This document shows, in pieces, positions 33,439 through 42,829 of a stretch of 43,087 bases of DNA. The position numbers and the translations under genes were made by a program. This stretch comes from SLID01 sp041667545 (GTDB lineage: Bacteria > Omnitrophota > Gorgyraeia > Tantalellales > Tantalellaceae). Within the stretch, counting starts at the first letter, position 1, and every line of letters starts with the position of its first letter. The notes under the pieces were generated by a model. The model searched no databases. It was not told where the DNA came from and worked only from the letters and a program-made list of their open reading frames with translations. The stretch covers positions 1 to 43,087 of the forward strand of contig JBAYES010000011.1 in the NCBI GenBank assembly GCA_041667545.1. The letters run 5' to 3'.

Positions 33439-34795
33439 TAGATCCAATCCCGTTCTTCACACATATCCTTCTGACAGATTCGCGGAACACTCTGCCTCTG
33501 TGGGCATAGCTGTCGAACATATCAAAGCTGGAACACATAGGCGAAAGCATTACAGCTTCCCCTTTTTTAGCTGCCGATACCGATATTTCAACGGCCTCTT
33601 CCATGGAACCGGCCTCATACACTTTTGCATGATCTGAAAAAGTTCTCTTTATTCTTTCCCGGGCTTCCCCTATCACGACCAGAGCGGCCACCTTCTTTTT
33701 GACAAGATCGACCAGAGCCCCGTAATTCCCAAGTTTGTCCCTGCCACCCACGATCAGAACCACGCGTTTATCCACCGATTCAAGAGCTCGTTTCGCGGCA
33801 TCGACATTGGTCGCTTTTGAGTCGTCTATAAACACCACACCCCCGAATGTCCCCACTTCCTGGAACCTGTGCTCAAGGCCTCGGAAATTTTTTACGGCTT
33901 TTTTTACGGCCGAAAGGGAAATCCCCTCTATTTCCGCGACCTGACAGCAGCAGGCGATATTCTCCATATTGTGTTTTCCCCTCAAAGAAGTATCCTTGTC
34001 CGTTATTATCGTCTGGGACTTTCCATCATGGGAGAATATTACGCTTCCCTTGTCCGCGGTGTACCTGCAGGAACTATCGCCATAGAAAAATATTTTACTC
34101 TTTATGTTCCTGACCAGGGGGTCCCGGCGAAGATCACTGTGCAGCACGGCATTATCGGATATGCCTTGTCGGGAAAAAATACTAAACTTGTGTTCTTTAT
34201 AACTTCGAAACCCGCCGTGACGATCATAATGGTCATCGGTTACGTTCAGAAGTACGGCTGTCCGAGGCCTGAAAGATCTTATGCCCTCAAGCTGAAAAGA
34301 ACTTACCTCAAGTACCACCGCACTATTTTCGGTTATACCCCCTATTTCCCCGGCAAGAGGGTTACCGATATTTCCGCAAACTATTGTGTGTTTACCCGAA
34401 AGTGCTATTATGTCCCCCATAAGGCTTGTAACAGTTGTTTTGCCGTTAGTTCCCGTAATCGCCGTTATGGGAGCTTTGCAGAAAAGATACCCGAGTTCCA
34501 TTTCTCCGATAACAGAAATATCTTTCTTTTCTTCAAACAGTGCTGACAGAATACTTCTATCCACTCCGGGACTCATGACAACAAGTTCATGTCCTGCACA
34601 AAAACCTTTCGTATGCCCCCCCGTCTCGACGTGCGCGCCCTTGTCCCTGAGAATCGTACTTTTTCTTTTTATCTCTTCAGAATCCGAAGCATCGGTCACT
34701 TTCACTTTCGCCCCTTTTTGCAAAAGAAGAGCAGCCGAAGAGAACCCGCTCGAGCCCAGCCCCACAACAAGTATCTTTTTACCTTTTACGTCCAT
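33428..34795 (-). CDS. murD: UDP-N-acetylmuramoyl-L-alanine--D-glutamate ligase
   Basis: A 455-residue Mur ligase. VVGLGSSGFSSAALL (10-24) is the N-terminal UDP-binding motif, GTNGKTT (115-121) the P-loop, and NVTDDHYDRH near 185 and DDSKATN near 325 are MurD hallmarks. It adds D-Glu to UDP-MurNAc-L-Ala in the cytoplasm. It lies 20 nt after mraY and overlaps ftsW. Confidence 0.97.
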   Translation of the reverse strand: MDVKGKKILVVGLGSSGFSSAALLLQKGAKVKVTDASDSEEIKRKSTILRDKGAHVETGGHTKGFCAGHELVVMSPGVDRSILSALFEEKKDISVIGEMELGYLFCKAPITAITGTNGKTTVTSLMGDIIALSGKHTIVCGNIGNPLAGEIGGITENSAVVLEVSSFQLEGIRSFRPRTAVLLNVTDDHYDRHGGFRSYKEHKFSIFSRQGISDNAVLHSDLRRDPLVRNIKSKIFFYGDSSCRYTADKGSVIFSHDGKSQTIITDKDTSLRGKHNMENIACCCQVAEIEGISLSAVKKAVKNFRGLEHRFQEVGTFGGVVFIDDSKATNVDAAKRALESVDKRVVLIVGGRDKLGNYGALVDLVKKKVAALVVIGEARERIKRTFSDHAKVYEAGSMEEAVEISVSAAKKGEAVMLSPMCSSFDMFDSYAHRGRVFRESVRRICVKNGIGSNEK

Positions 34796-34815
34796 ATTTT
34801 TATCTATTATGCCTC

Positions 34816-35904
34816 TTATCGGACTTTTAGCGCCATCATACCGAGAAGCGCTAATACGGAAGCCACTATCCAGAAACGTACCGTTATTTTAGATTCATGC
34901 CATCCTTTTTTCTGAAAGTGATGATGTATAGGTGACATCAGAAAAACACGTTTACCCCTGAGCCTGAATGAAGCCACCTGTAACAGAACCGATAACGTTT
35001 CTACCACTAACACACCGCCTACGATGACCAGCAATATCTCTTTTTTAATAATAACGCTAACTATGGCAATAGCTCCGCCGAGGGACAGAGAACCCGTATC
35101 TCCCATAAAGATCGTGGCCGGATGCCCGTTGTACCATAAGAACCCGAGAGACGCGCCCGCGAGAGCGGCGCAAAACACCGTAAGTTCGCCCGCTCCGGGA
35201 ACGTAAAAAAGGTGCAGGTAGTTGCTTATTTCAATATGACCCGTTACGTAGCACATAACTGAATATGACAGCGATATGAAAACAACACAACCGATAGCGA
35301 GTCCGTCAAGTCCATCAGTAAGATTGACCGCGTTGGACGCCCCTGCTACAACAATAAGTATAAAAAGAATGTACAAATATCCCAGATTAGCGACTGCATT
35401 TTTTAAAAAAGGCAGATAAAGTTCCGTTCCCAGATGTTTGTTGGAAACCACGAAGATGCCTACTATCAGGGCAAGCACGGCCTGCGCTCCCAATTTATAT
35501 ACCCCCCCGAGGCCTTTGGAGCTTTTATTGCGTATTTTTAAAAGATCGTCTACCGCCCCTGCTATCCCGAGCCAGGTCATTCCCCCAAGGGCCATGATAA
35601 CAAAACTGTTTTCCGGCCGTCCCCACAAGATAGTGGAAACCACCACGGCCGCGAGTATTACCACTCCTCCCATAGTGGGAGTCCCCTGTTTATGCTTGTG
35701 CAGGTCATATATCTCCCCCACATGTTCTGTTCGGACATATTGCCCGGCCTTAATGGCCTTCATCCATCGTATGAATAAAGGCAGTACCAGAACACACAAG
35801 AGAAAAGACGTAAAAGCCGCCATCCCGGCCCTGAAGGTTATATACCTGAACACATTGAACCCGAACCAGAGATCTTTCAGGGGGTAGAATAAGTGGTAAA
35901 ACAT
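34816..35904 (-). CDS. mraY: Phospho-N-acetylmuramoyl-pentapeptide transferase
   Basis: A 362-residue, ten-segment membrane enzyme. KQGTPTMGGV (72-81), DDLLK (119-123), NLTDGLDG (194-201), FMGDTGSLSLGG near 272 and PIHHHFQKKGWHE near 328 are the MraY active-site motifs. It transfers phospho-MurNAc-pentapeptide to undecaprenyl phosphate, forming lipid I. It overlaps murF by 28 bp. Confidence 0.98.
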   Translation of the reverse strand: MFYHLFYPLKDLWFGFNVFRYITFRAGMAAFTSFLLCVLVLPLFIRWMKAIKAGQYVRTEHVGEIYDLHKHKQGTPTMGGVVILAAVVVSTILWGRPENSFVIMALGGMTWLGIAGAVDDLLKIRNKSSKGLGGVYKLGAQAVLALIVGIFVVSNKHLGTELYLPFLKNAVANLGYLYILFILIVVAGASNAVNLTDGLDGLAIGCVVFISLSYSVMCYVTGHIEISNYLHLFYVPGAGELTVFCAALAGASLGFLWYNGHPATIFMGDTGSLSLGGAIAIVSVIIKKEILLVIVGGVLVVETLSVLLQVASFRLRGKRVFLMSPIHHHFQKKGWHESKITVRFWIVASVLALLGMMALKVR

Positions 35905-37253
35905 CTGATAACTTCCTCCATTTTCATGCGGCGCGATCCTTTGACCAGCACGGTGGTCCCGGAAGGCGCTCTTTCTTTTATTTTTAAGGCCGCGTCCTTG
36001 TAAGAAAAAGCCATGTAAGTTCTATCCTCTCTCATGCCTTGATCTCTGGCTCCGGACGATACATGTTTACCGAGACCCCCTAACGTTATCAGGAAGTCTA
36101 TTCCGGATGATGATATCTTTTTTCCCAAAGATCTGTGTATTTCACATGACTCATCGCCAAGTTCAAGCATGTCACCGGCAACCACCCATTTTTCTCCTTG
36201 CCCGGGGAAGTCGGCAAGAGTCTCTATAGCCGCCTCGAAAGATCCCGGGTTGGCGTTATAGGCGTCATTAAGAAAAATTACACCTCCGGATACCACTTTC
36301 TCAAGCCTCATCTCCGGCATAACGGTTTTTTCTATTTTTTCCCTTATTTCCCCCGCGTTTAACCCCATATCCATGGCTACCGCCGCGGCCGCTGCGGCGT
36401 TGTATACGTTGTGCCTGCCATAGCCCGGAACCGAGAATTTCTTACCGTTCAGAAAGAATTCCATGCCGGAAAGCATCTTCCTTATCCCGCTTATTTTTAG
36501 ATCACAATTATCTCCCGTGCCGAAAAAACGGATATTGCGCCCATCTTTCCTTACTTCAGAAAGCATTACATCGTCTCCGTTAAGAAATGCCGTCCCTGAC
36601 ACTGAAAGTTTTTCAAGCAGACTTGTCTTTTCACGAAAGACACCGTTCTTGTCTCCCAATGCCTCCAAATGCCCATACCCGATATTCGTTATAACAGCCA
36701 TATCAGGCGCGGCGACGCCGGCAAGATATCCTATTTCCCCGGGGCTGCTGGTACCTATCTCCAGCACCGCGGCCTGATGCGAACTTTTTATGCCAAAAAG
36801 CGTCAGGCTCACGCCGAATACATTATTATACGAAGCTTTGCTTTTAAGGACATTAAACCGGGAAGAAAGCGCGGAAGCTATCAAGTCCTTGACAGTTGTC
36901 TTTCCGTTAGTCCCGGTAACACATATAACCGGGATCCCTGCGGATTTTCTCAGGCTTCCGGCTATTTTCGACATGGCTTCTATGGTATCGTCCACAAATA
37001 TAAGCCCTTTCCCCCCCGTATTCGTCCCCGAAAAAGAACTTTTTTGCGCTATCACAGCGGAAGCTCCTTTTAAAAAAGCCTCCTCAATAAAATCATGTCC
37101 GTCAAAATTATGCCCTTTAACGGCAATAAAGATATCACCGGGCGTTATCGAGCGGGAATCTATGGAAAATCCCCTTACTTCGGAAGTATCTCCTCTTAAA
37201 ACAAGTTCCCCTCCCGAGATCCTTTCGACATCACCGATGTACATTTTATTCAT
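35877..37253 (-). CDS. murF: UDP-MurNAc-tripeptide--D-alanyl-D-alanine ligase
   Basis: A 458-residue Mur ligase. The N-terminal DSRSITPGDIFIAVKG (32-47) is shared with MurE; the P-loop GTNGKTT is at 114-120. NDAYNANPGS near 326 is MurF-specific. It joins the Ddl product to the tripeptide, completing the UDP-MurNAc-pentapeptide. Its start overlaps the murE stop by 4 nt. Confidence 0.97.
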   Translation of the reverse strand: MNKMYIGDVERISGGELVLRGDTSEVRGFSIDSRSITPGDIFIAVKGHNFDGHDFIEEAFLKGASAVIAQKSSFSGTNTGGKGLIFVDDTIEAMSKIAGSLRKSAGIPVICVTGTNGKTTVKDLIASALSSRFNVLKSKASYNNVFGVSLTLFGIKSSHQAAVLEIGTSSPGEIGYLAGVAAPDMAVITNIGYGHLEALGDKNGVFREKTSLLEKLSVSGTAFLNGDDVMLSEVRKDGRNIRFFGTGDNCDLKISGIRKMLSGMEFFLNGKKFSVPGYGRHNVYNAAAAAAVAMDMGLNAGEIREKIEKTVMPEMRLEKVVSGGVIFLNDAYNANPGSFEAAIETLADFPGQGEKWVVAGDMLELGDESCEIHRSLGKKISSSGIDFLITLGGLGKHVSSGARDQGMREDRTYMAFSYKDAALKIKERAPSGTTVLVKGSRRMKMEEVIRCFTTYSTP

Positions 37254-38743
37254 TCATATACCTTTCCTGCGGGTTCGTCAGGCCGGCAAGCATACCCCAT
37301 CTCCCTGAGGGCGGATACAGCCGTTTCCATATCGTCAAAATGGATGGTCCTATCCATGAATAGCTGGTAATTTTCATGTCCCTTGCCCGCTATAATTACG
37401 CTATCTCCCTCTTTTGCTTTACTGATGGCATAAAAGATCGCGTCTCTTCTGTCCCGGATCACTTTAAACTCGGTTCCCGGCAGTATCCCGCTTTCGATCT
37501 CCCTCAATATACTGCCGGGATCCTCTTTCCTCGGATTGTCATCTGTTAAAATAATAGTGTCGGAAATTTCGGAAGCTATTCTGCCCATAACAGGCCGTTT
37601 CTGTCTGTCGCGGTCTCCGCCGCAGCCAAAAACACAAAAAAGTTTTTTTGATGTTATCATGCGGACACTTTCGAGGGCGCTTTTGAGAGCGTCCGGAGTA
37701 TGCGCGTAATCCACATACACGCGGAAAGAAGCGGTCGAGGGCACTTTTTCGAGCCTGCCCGGAACCGCGCGCGTATTTTCCAGACCCTTTATTATTATTT
37801 CGGGAGAAAACCCTTTTTTCAAAAAAAGAGCGGCGGCTCCCAACGCGTTACTGATATTGTGTTTTCCTTGAAGCGGAGACTTTACCCTGCCTTCATTTTT
37901 CCCGTTAAAAAGCATATCAAATTCAGAGCCATCCGGCCCCATGTTCACATTTCTACAGGAAACTCCGCTTTCCGGATGGAATCCAAAAGTCACAACTCCC
38001 GGGCTTTTCATGATTTCCGCGATATCTTTTATCATGTCAGAATCCGCGTTCAAAACACATATCCCGCGAGGTCTTACATTCTCGAAAATTTTTAATTTAG
38101 CCTGAAAATAGCGTGTCATATCTTTGTGATAATCCATGTGTTCCGGAGTAAGGTTCGTAAAGATCGCTCCGTCAAGCTCTATGCCGGACACTCTTTTCTG
38201 ATCCAGAGCGTGACTCGAGATCTCGACGGCCGCCGCCCTTTTGCCGCTATCGGCCATCTCCCGCAACATACCGTTCAATTTCAGTATTCCGGGCGTAGTC
38301 ATCTCTGAGCGTTCAAGCTCCTCCCCACGTATCTTATTGAAAACCGTGCCTGTTATTCCGCAGGGTATGCGCATAGAACTAAAAACACTTTCAATAATGG
38401 ATACGGTGGTACTCTTCCCGTTGGTCCCGGTAACCCCATAAACAGAAAGTTCCTTTGACGGATCTTTAAATTTTTTTTTAGCAAGCAAACCGAGAGTTTC
38501 CCTTGTATCCGGAACAGGCACGAGCTCCTCTGATCTTGGATGATGCTTTAAAAAATACCTGTCATCACATACAACCGCGCGGGCTCCTTTCGAAAAAGCT
38601 TCGTCAATATGATCATGCCCGTCAGAGGATATCCCCTTTACAGCGACAAAAACATCCCCTGGCCTTATCTCTCTGGAATCGTCAGAGAGGCCCGCCTCCA
38701 TCGAGGATATCAATTCAACAATATTTTCCTGTGTCATAGACAT
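37250..38743 (-). CDS. murE: UDP-MurNAc-L-Ala-D-Glu--2,6-diaminopimelate ligase
   Basis: A 497-residue Mur ligase with P-loop GTNGKST (106-112), DYAHTPDAL (345-353) and the substrate motif DNPR (402-405), which in this family marks meso-diaminopimelate rather than lysine as the third stem residue. This is direct evidence for DAP-type peptidoglycan. GAGGA lies before the ATG. It is 33 nt downstream of ftsI. Confidence 0.97.
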   Translation of the reverse strand: MSMTQENIVELISSMEAGLSDDSREIRPGDVFVAVKGISSDGHDHIDEAFSKGARAVVCDDRYFLKHHPRSEELVPVPDTRETLGLLAKKKFKDPSKELSVYGVTGTNGKSTTVSIIESVFSSMRIPCGITGTVFNKIRGEELERSEMTTPGILKLNGMLREMADSGKRAAAVEISSHALDQKRVSGIELDGAIFTNLTPEHMDYHKDMTRYFQAKLKIFENVRPRGICVLNADSDMIKDIAEIMKSPGVVTFGFHPESGVSCRNVNMGPDGSEFDMLFNGKNEGRVKSPLQGKHNISNALGAAALFLKKGFSPEIIIKGLENTRAVPGRLEKVPSTASFRVYVDYAHTPDALKSALESVRMITSKKLFCVFGCGGDRDRQKRPVMGRIASEISDTIILTDDNPRKEDPGSILREIESGILPGTEFKVIRDRRDAIFYAISKAKEGDSVIIAGKGHENYQLFMDRTIHFDDMETAVSALREMGYACRPDEPAGKVYE

Positions 38744-38775
38744 ATGTATTCCTCAAGTCCTGTTCTTTTTCTTAC

Positions 38776-40458
38776 TTAGCGTGACGAAGAGCGTATCTCC
38801 TCAGCCCCGAGATATTCCAATGTCCTCTCAGCTATCCTTTTAAAAGCGGGTCCGGCGACTGTTCCCCCGAAATACAGCGGCCGCGGATCGCGCGCGACGA
38901 CAACAATACTTATTTTTGGATCTTCCTGAGGGGCAAACCCTATGAAAGTCGCGTAATACTTATCGGGATAATACCCTCCCGCGGGACTGGCCATCTGCGC
39001 CGTTCCTGTCTTACCGCAAGTTTCATAACGTTTAGAAGCCGATGACCTCCCTGTGCCGTCGGTAATAACCTTCCGCATTGCCTGCTTCATTTTCCCGCAT
39101 GTTTTCTCACTTATCACCCTTCTTTTCACTTGTGGGAAGTTTTTTTTAACCTTTTCTCCTTCCCAGGTGATTATTTCCTCTACTATATAGGGCGTCATCA
39201 GATATCCCCCGTTCGCAATAACACTTACCGCTGAAGCAAGTTGTAACGCGGTTACGGCTATTCCCTGCCCCATGGGTATTGTCGTGATATCGCTGCGGGA
39301 CCACACCCTGGGATGTCTGCTTATACCCTGGACCTCTCCCGGAAGATCTATTCCGGTTTTCTCTCCAAACCCGAATTTCTGTATATATTCAAAAAGTTTT
39401 TTCTCTCCGAGTTTTTGAGCGACCTTGACCACTCCAATGTTACTGGATCTCGCGATAACATCCTCAAAAGATATTTCACCGTAAGGACGGTAATCATTAA
39501 GCATTCTGCCGCCCGTACGATATTGCCCGTTCTCACAATGAACTTTGTCCTCAAGAGTTATAGCTCCTTCTTCCAAAGCGGCTGCCGCGGCTACCACCTT
39601 AAAGACACTGCCGGGTTCAAAAACATCCGATACAGCCGGATTTTTTATATGTTCCGGCAATAACGAAGACAGATCGTTCGGGTCATATGCCGGGCTCGAG
39701 GCCAAGGCGAGCACTTTTCCGGAAAATGGATCCATTACTATTACAGTACCGCCCGCGGGATTGAAATTCCTTACCATGGCAGACAGCTCATCTTCCGCTA
39801 TATATTGTATAACACTGTCTATGGTAAGGACAAGATTGTTCCCGTTGTGCGGCGGGATAGAAGCCTCTTCTTTCCGCAACACGGAACGCATTCTGGCATC
39901 ACGAGTCTCATAGCGTCTTCCGGGACGACCCTTAAGCTGGTCTTCGTATAAAAGCTCTATCCCTTCAAGCCCCTGGTTATCGGTTCCGACAAAGCCAAGC
40001 ACATGAGATGCCATGGCATCATTAGGGTACTTTCTTTTGCTCTCAGGCCTGAAATAAACCCCTCTGAGATTCTTCGAACTTAGATTTTCATACTCGGCTT
40101 GATCGATCTTTCTTTTTATCCACACAAAAGCTTTGTCTCTCTGAAGTTTTAACCTGACACTCTCAGCGTCTATTCCCAATTCGCGTGATAGGATCTCCGC
40201 CATATTTGACTTATCAGAAATTATCCTCGGGTCACAAAAAACGCTCTCAACTTCCATGTTCATCGCAAGAGGATCCATGTACTTGTCAAAAATGCTCCCC
40301 CTTCTGGCCTCGACCTTCAGAACCAGATTATGCTGCTTCCGGGCTATATCAACATACCTTCTCCTATCCACTACCTGCAGACAGAAAAGCCTTATAAAAA
40401 GGCCCAGAAAAAGCCCGCCGAAAACGAGTATCACCAGATATCGGCGCATTCTCAGCAT
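38776..40458 (-). CDS. ftsI: Septal penicillin-binding protein 3 (FtsI)
   Basis: A 560-residue class B PBP. One N-terminal membrane segment (about 7-30), ARRGSIFDK (51-59, dimer domain start), SVFK (284-287, catalytic Ser), SSN (338-340) and KTG (483-485) are all intact. No PASTA domain is seen. It crosslinks septal peptidoglycan with FtsW. It starts with GGAG about 11 nt before the ATG. The 160-bp gap to ftsL (40459-40618) holds no gene and no clear promoter; only the short repeated CCGCGGGT was noticed. Confidence 0.96.
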   Translation of the reverse strand: MLRMRRYLVILVFGGLFLGLFIRLFCLQVVDRRRYVDIARKQHNLVLKVEARRGSIFDKYMDPLAMNMEVESVFCDPRIISDKSNMAEILSRELGIDAESVRLKLQRDKAFVWIKRKIDQAEYENLSSKNLRGVYFRPESKRKYPNDAMASHVLGFVGTDNQGLEGIELLYEDQLKGRPGRRYETRDARMRSVLRKEEASIPPHNGNNLVLTIDSVIQYIAEDELSAMVRNFNPAGGTVIVMDPFSGKVLALASSPAYDPNDLSSLLPEHIKNPAVSDVFEPGSVFKVVAAAAALEEGAITLEDKVHCENGQYRTGGRMLNDYRPYGEISFEDVIARSSNIGVVKVAQKLGEKKLFEYIQKFGFGEKTGIDLPGEVQGISRHPRVWSRSDITTIPMGQGIAVTALQLASAVSVIANGGYLMTPYIVEEIITWEGEKVKKNFPQVKRRVISEKTCGKMKQAMRKVITDGTGRSSASKRYETCGKTGTAQMASPAGGYYPDKYYATFIGFAPQEDPKISIVVVARDPRPLYFGGTVAGPAFKRIAERTLEYLGAEEIRSSSR

Positions 40459-40618
40459 TATTATTTTTCTCCATTAATAAACTTTGTGAAAATGAGACCC
40501 GCGGACTAACTTAGCGTCGCTGTACGCATCGGCTTACTTTATAGGCAAGGTTTTGGAGTTCCCACCCGCGGTATTTGCGATCCCGGGACTTCAGGACATT
40601 ACGCGTTTATCTGTGGGT

Positions 40619-40981
40619 CTAAATGCGGTTTCCGGCTTCAGCCGTAGCCGTAAAAAGGTCAAATACCCTTTCAGGAAAGGCCTCTTCATAGCGGTCTTGC
40701 GCGTCATAAAGCCCGGCGATCGAGTAGCTATTTACCCTCTCTCTGCCTTTTCCGGCAAACTGTATCTCCATCCCTCCAAGCGAAGTAAGCAAGTACCGGG
40801 GGGTCTCCATCTTGGAAAGATTATACATCAGGTCAGAATTACGGTCAACGAGACATGAAAGCCTCTTTCTATCCCGCTGGAGGTCGTATCCGGTCTTATA
40901 TATTTCCGCATGCTGATGCACGTAGAGCGATGCCGCTACCGTGAATATCATCCCCACAAGTATAGTATCCCGTATCTTCAT
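40619..40981 (-). CDS. ftsL: Probable cell division protein FtsL
   Basis: A 120-residue protein with a short cytoplasmic N-terminus, one membrane segment (about 7-23) and a periplasmic helical segment with coiled-coil-like heptads (YDLQRDRKRLSCLVDRNSDL, 36-55), the FtsL layout. Sequence similarity is weak, as is usual for FtsL, and the C-terminal half is less typical. The identification rests on size, topology and position between rsmH (4-nt overlap) and ftsI. FtsL would bind FtsB and FtsQ and activate FtsWI. Confidence 0.75.
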   Translation of the reverse strand: MKIRDTILVGMIFTVAASLYVHQHAEIYKTGYDLQRDRKRLSCLVDRNSDLMYNLSKMETPRYLLTSLGGMEIQFAGKGRERVNSYSIAGLYDAQDRYEEAFPERVFDLFTATAEAGNRI

Positions 40982-41862
40982 TTTATCCTTTCCGCTGCGC
41001 GCAGTTTAGCGCTTCTTGATCTTGGATTATTCCTCACTTCCTCACGGGACGGCAGTACTGGTTTTCTGGTGAGTATTTCCAGCGCTCCCAACCTGGCTTC
41101 TTTTTTAAAAATATTCTTGGCGATTCTATCCTCAAGCGAATGGAAAGATATTACGCATATTCTTCCGCCGCGGGACAACATGGAAACCGCTCCCGCTATT
41201 CCTTTTTCCGCCGCGGCCATTTCGTCATTGACCCGTATGCGTATGGCCTGAAAAGTCCTGCAGGATGGATCGATCTTCTGGTTAGAGTACATACGGCCTA
41301 CTGAAAGCCGGATGATATTGGCAAGCTCCTTTGTGGTTTGTATCCTTCCCGTTTTCCTTGCGTCAACTATAGCGGATGCGATCTTTCGAGAATGCCGCTC
41401 TTCTCCATACTCCCTGATTATCCCGGCAAGTTCGTCTTTCCCGAAGGTGTTAACTACCTCAAACGCGGTCAACTTGTCGGCTCTGTTAAAACGCATATCC
41501 AAAGGGCCGTCATTCTGAAAACTGAACCCCCTGGAAACATCATCCAGCTGGAATGAAGAAAACCCAAGATCAAATATAGCCCCGTCTATTTTATTAATGC
41601 CGTTCCCCCTTAAAAGTTCTACGATGTCCTTAAAATTACCGTTCACCAGAAGCATGTCACTTAAACTTTCCGAAAACTTCTCCCTGAACCTTTCTATCGC
41701 GTCAATATCGCGGTCTACGGCAACTACTCTACCTCCGGGAGTTATCATTTTCAGAGCTTCTGCCGTATGCCCTCCTCCTCCCAGGGTAGCGTCAAGCACC
41801 ACATCTCCCGGGGAGAGATCCAGAAAATCCACCACTTCTTCTCTTAATACCGGAAAATGCAA
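40978..41862 (-). CDS. rsmH: 16S rRNA (cytosine-1402-N4)-methyltransferase RsmH
   Basis: A SAM-dependent methyltransferase with LDATLGGGGHTAEAL near the N-terminus (SAM motif I), FDLGFSSFQLDDVSRGFSF near residue 95 and HSLEDRIAKNIF near the C-terminus, all RsmH signatures. The frame opens at TTG 41892, but I prefer TTG 41862 (295 codons, reading HFPVLREEVV after the start). CAGGGA is 7 nt upstream of it, it lies 4 nt after the previous stop, and it matches the family start. No ATG is available in this region. It methylates C1402 of 16S rRNA and is the usual second gene of the dcw cluster. Confidence 0.94.
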   Translation of the reverse strand: MHFPVLREEVVDFLDLSPGDVVLDATLGGGGHTAEALKMITPGGRVVAVDRDIDAIERFREKFSESLSDMLLVNGNFKDIVELLRGNGINKIDGAIFDLGFSSFQLDDVSRGFSFQNDGPLDMRFNRADKLTAFEVVNTFGKDELAGIIREYGEERHSRKIASAIVDARKTGRIQTTKELANIIRLSVGRMYSNQKIDPSCRTFQAIRIRVNDEMAAAEKGIAGAVSMLSRGGRICVISFHSLEDRIAKNIFKKEARLGALEILTRKPVLPSREEVRNNPRSRSAKLRAAERIK

Positions 41863-41866
41863 ATTC

Positions 41867-42109
41867 TTATCCCTGTTCCCTTTTCCTGCCAAAAACTTTG
41901 TTCATTAAATTGACCTGGTTTTGATAAAAATTATTATAATTCGATGAAATATCTTTTTGTTGTTTCACGGTATTATCAATTTTTATCCCCCCCGATCCCG
42001 GGGTTCTTCCGTACATGGACCTGATCCCGCCTATTTCACAGGATTGAAGCATCTTCTTTTTGTCCCGGTCGCGCGGGGCCGGATATCTTCTTACCGTTAC
42101 ACTGCTCAT
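41867..42109 (-). CDS. Small hypothetical protein between mraZ and rsmH (80 aa)
   Basis: An 80-residue basic frame starting at ATG 42109, which overlaps the stop of the preceding small gene (TAATG), suggesting translational coupling. It ends 4 nt before the preferred rsmH start. The product is polar and Arg/Lys-rich at both ends, with a central GRTPGSGGIK and an Asn/Gln-rich stretch; there is no signal peptide or membrane segment. I recognise no family. The coupling and position in a conserved operon support a real gene. Confidence 0.55.
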   Translation of the reverse strand: MSSVTVRRYPAPRDRDKKKMLQSCEIGGIRSMYGRTPGSGGIKIDNTVKQQKDISSNYNNFYQNQVNLMNKVFGRKREQG

Positions 42110-42300
42110 TAATTGCAATCCTTTATGCTGAGATATTCCTTTTTCCCGATACCGCTGGAGGTAACGACGAACCTCCTGACGCCAAGATGCTCAATCCCGG
42201 TAGGAAGAGCCCTTGCCTTCTTAACGCGTTCCACTATGTTCACGCAATTAATAAATTCCCTCTGTTTTTTGTGGAACTCCATCGCATATCTTTTATACAT
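42109..42300 (-). CDS. Small hypothetical protein after mraZ (63 aa)
   Basis: A 63-residue frame starting at ATG 42300 with a very strong ribosome site (GGAGGGGGA, 2-3 nt before the ATG, with GGAGG better spaced). It starts 25 nt after the mraZ stop and is coupled to the next small gene by TAATG. The product is basic with an amphipathic N-terminal half and no membrane segment. No family is recognised. The ribosome site is the main evidence for expression. Confidence 0.6.
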   Translation of the reverse strand: MYKRYAMEFHKKQREFINCVNIVERVKKARALPTGIEHLGVRRFVVTSSGIGKKEYLSIKDCN

Positions 42301-42325
42301 GTCTCCCCCTCCGGCCCTTGGGCTG

Positions 42326-42763
42326 CTAAAAATCCATAAGATTTTCCGCTATCTCTTCGTAATTCTCTCTGGAACTTTTGTAGAACTCGGTCCATTTGTC
42401 CTTGTCCCATATCTCTATTCTGTTGGAAACTCCGATTATCATTATCTCCTTGGAAAGCCCGCCAAATTCTTTTAAATAATCCGGAACAAGTATCCGCCAC
42501 TGTTTATCAGGAAGCGCCTGTGAAGCCCCGGCAAAGAATATTCGCTGAAATTTTCTGTGTTCCCTTTTCGTAAAAGCCATGGCTTTGAATTTGTTTTCCT
42601 GCTGTTTCCATTCTTTCTCGGGGAAAACAAAAAGACATTCTTCAAACCCTTTGGTGAGATATAACATTTGCGAGTCGGCATCCTCAAGCGGAGCTCGGAA
42701 TTTGGCGGGTATTATTACCCTGTTCTTATTGTCTATGCTATGAAGATGTTCTCCGTAAAACAT
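42326..42763 (-). CDS. mraZ: Transcriptional regulator MraZ
   Basis: A 145-residue AbrB-like protein. Two MraZ repeats are visible, each with the D-x3-R motif: DNKNRVIIPAKFR (11-23) and DKQWRILVPDYL (about 86-97). The length is normal. AAGGAG precedes the ATG. MraZ binds repeats upstream of its own gene and controls the dcw operon; three matching repeats lie 33-58 nt upstream. It is the first gene of the division and cell-wall cluster. Confidence 0.96.
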   Translation of the reverse strand: MFYGEHLHSIDNKNRVIIPAKFRAPLEDADSQMLYLTKGFEECLFVFPEKEWKQQENKFKAMAFTKREHRKFQRIFFAGASQALPDKQWRILVPDYLKEFGGLSKEIMIIGVSNRIEIWDKDKWTEFYKSSRENYEEIAENLMDF

Positions 42764-42795
42764 ACTGCTGTTTCTCCTTGCCGCTTTTCTTATTC

Positions 42796-42821
42796 TCCAC
42801 TTTCCTCCACTTCAATCCACT
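42796..42821 (-). promoter_or_regulatory. MraZ operator: three AGTGGA repeats with 10-bp spacing
   Basis: On the minus strand AGTGGA occurs at 42821-42816, 42811-42806 and 42801-42796, exactly 10 bp apart, each followed by 4 variable bases. This is one helical turn per repeat, the layout known for MraZ operators (for example TGGGN-N5 repeats in E. coli, AAAGTG repeats in mollicutes). The repeats sit at and just after the expected start point, suited to repression by MraZ. Confidence 0.82.
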
Positions 42822-42829
42822 CACGACAA

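Noticed and set aside
42240..42500. 86-codon minus-strand frame over the mraZ end
   Set aside because: It overlaps mraZ out of frame for most of its length and has no recognisable domain or ribosome site as good as the 63-residue gene.
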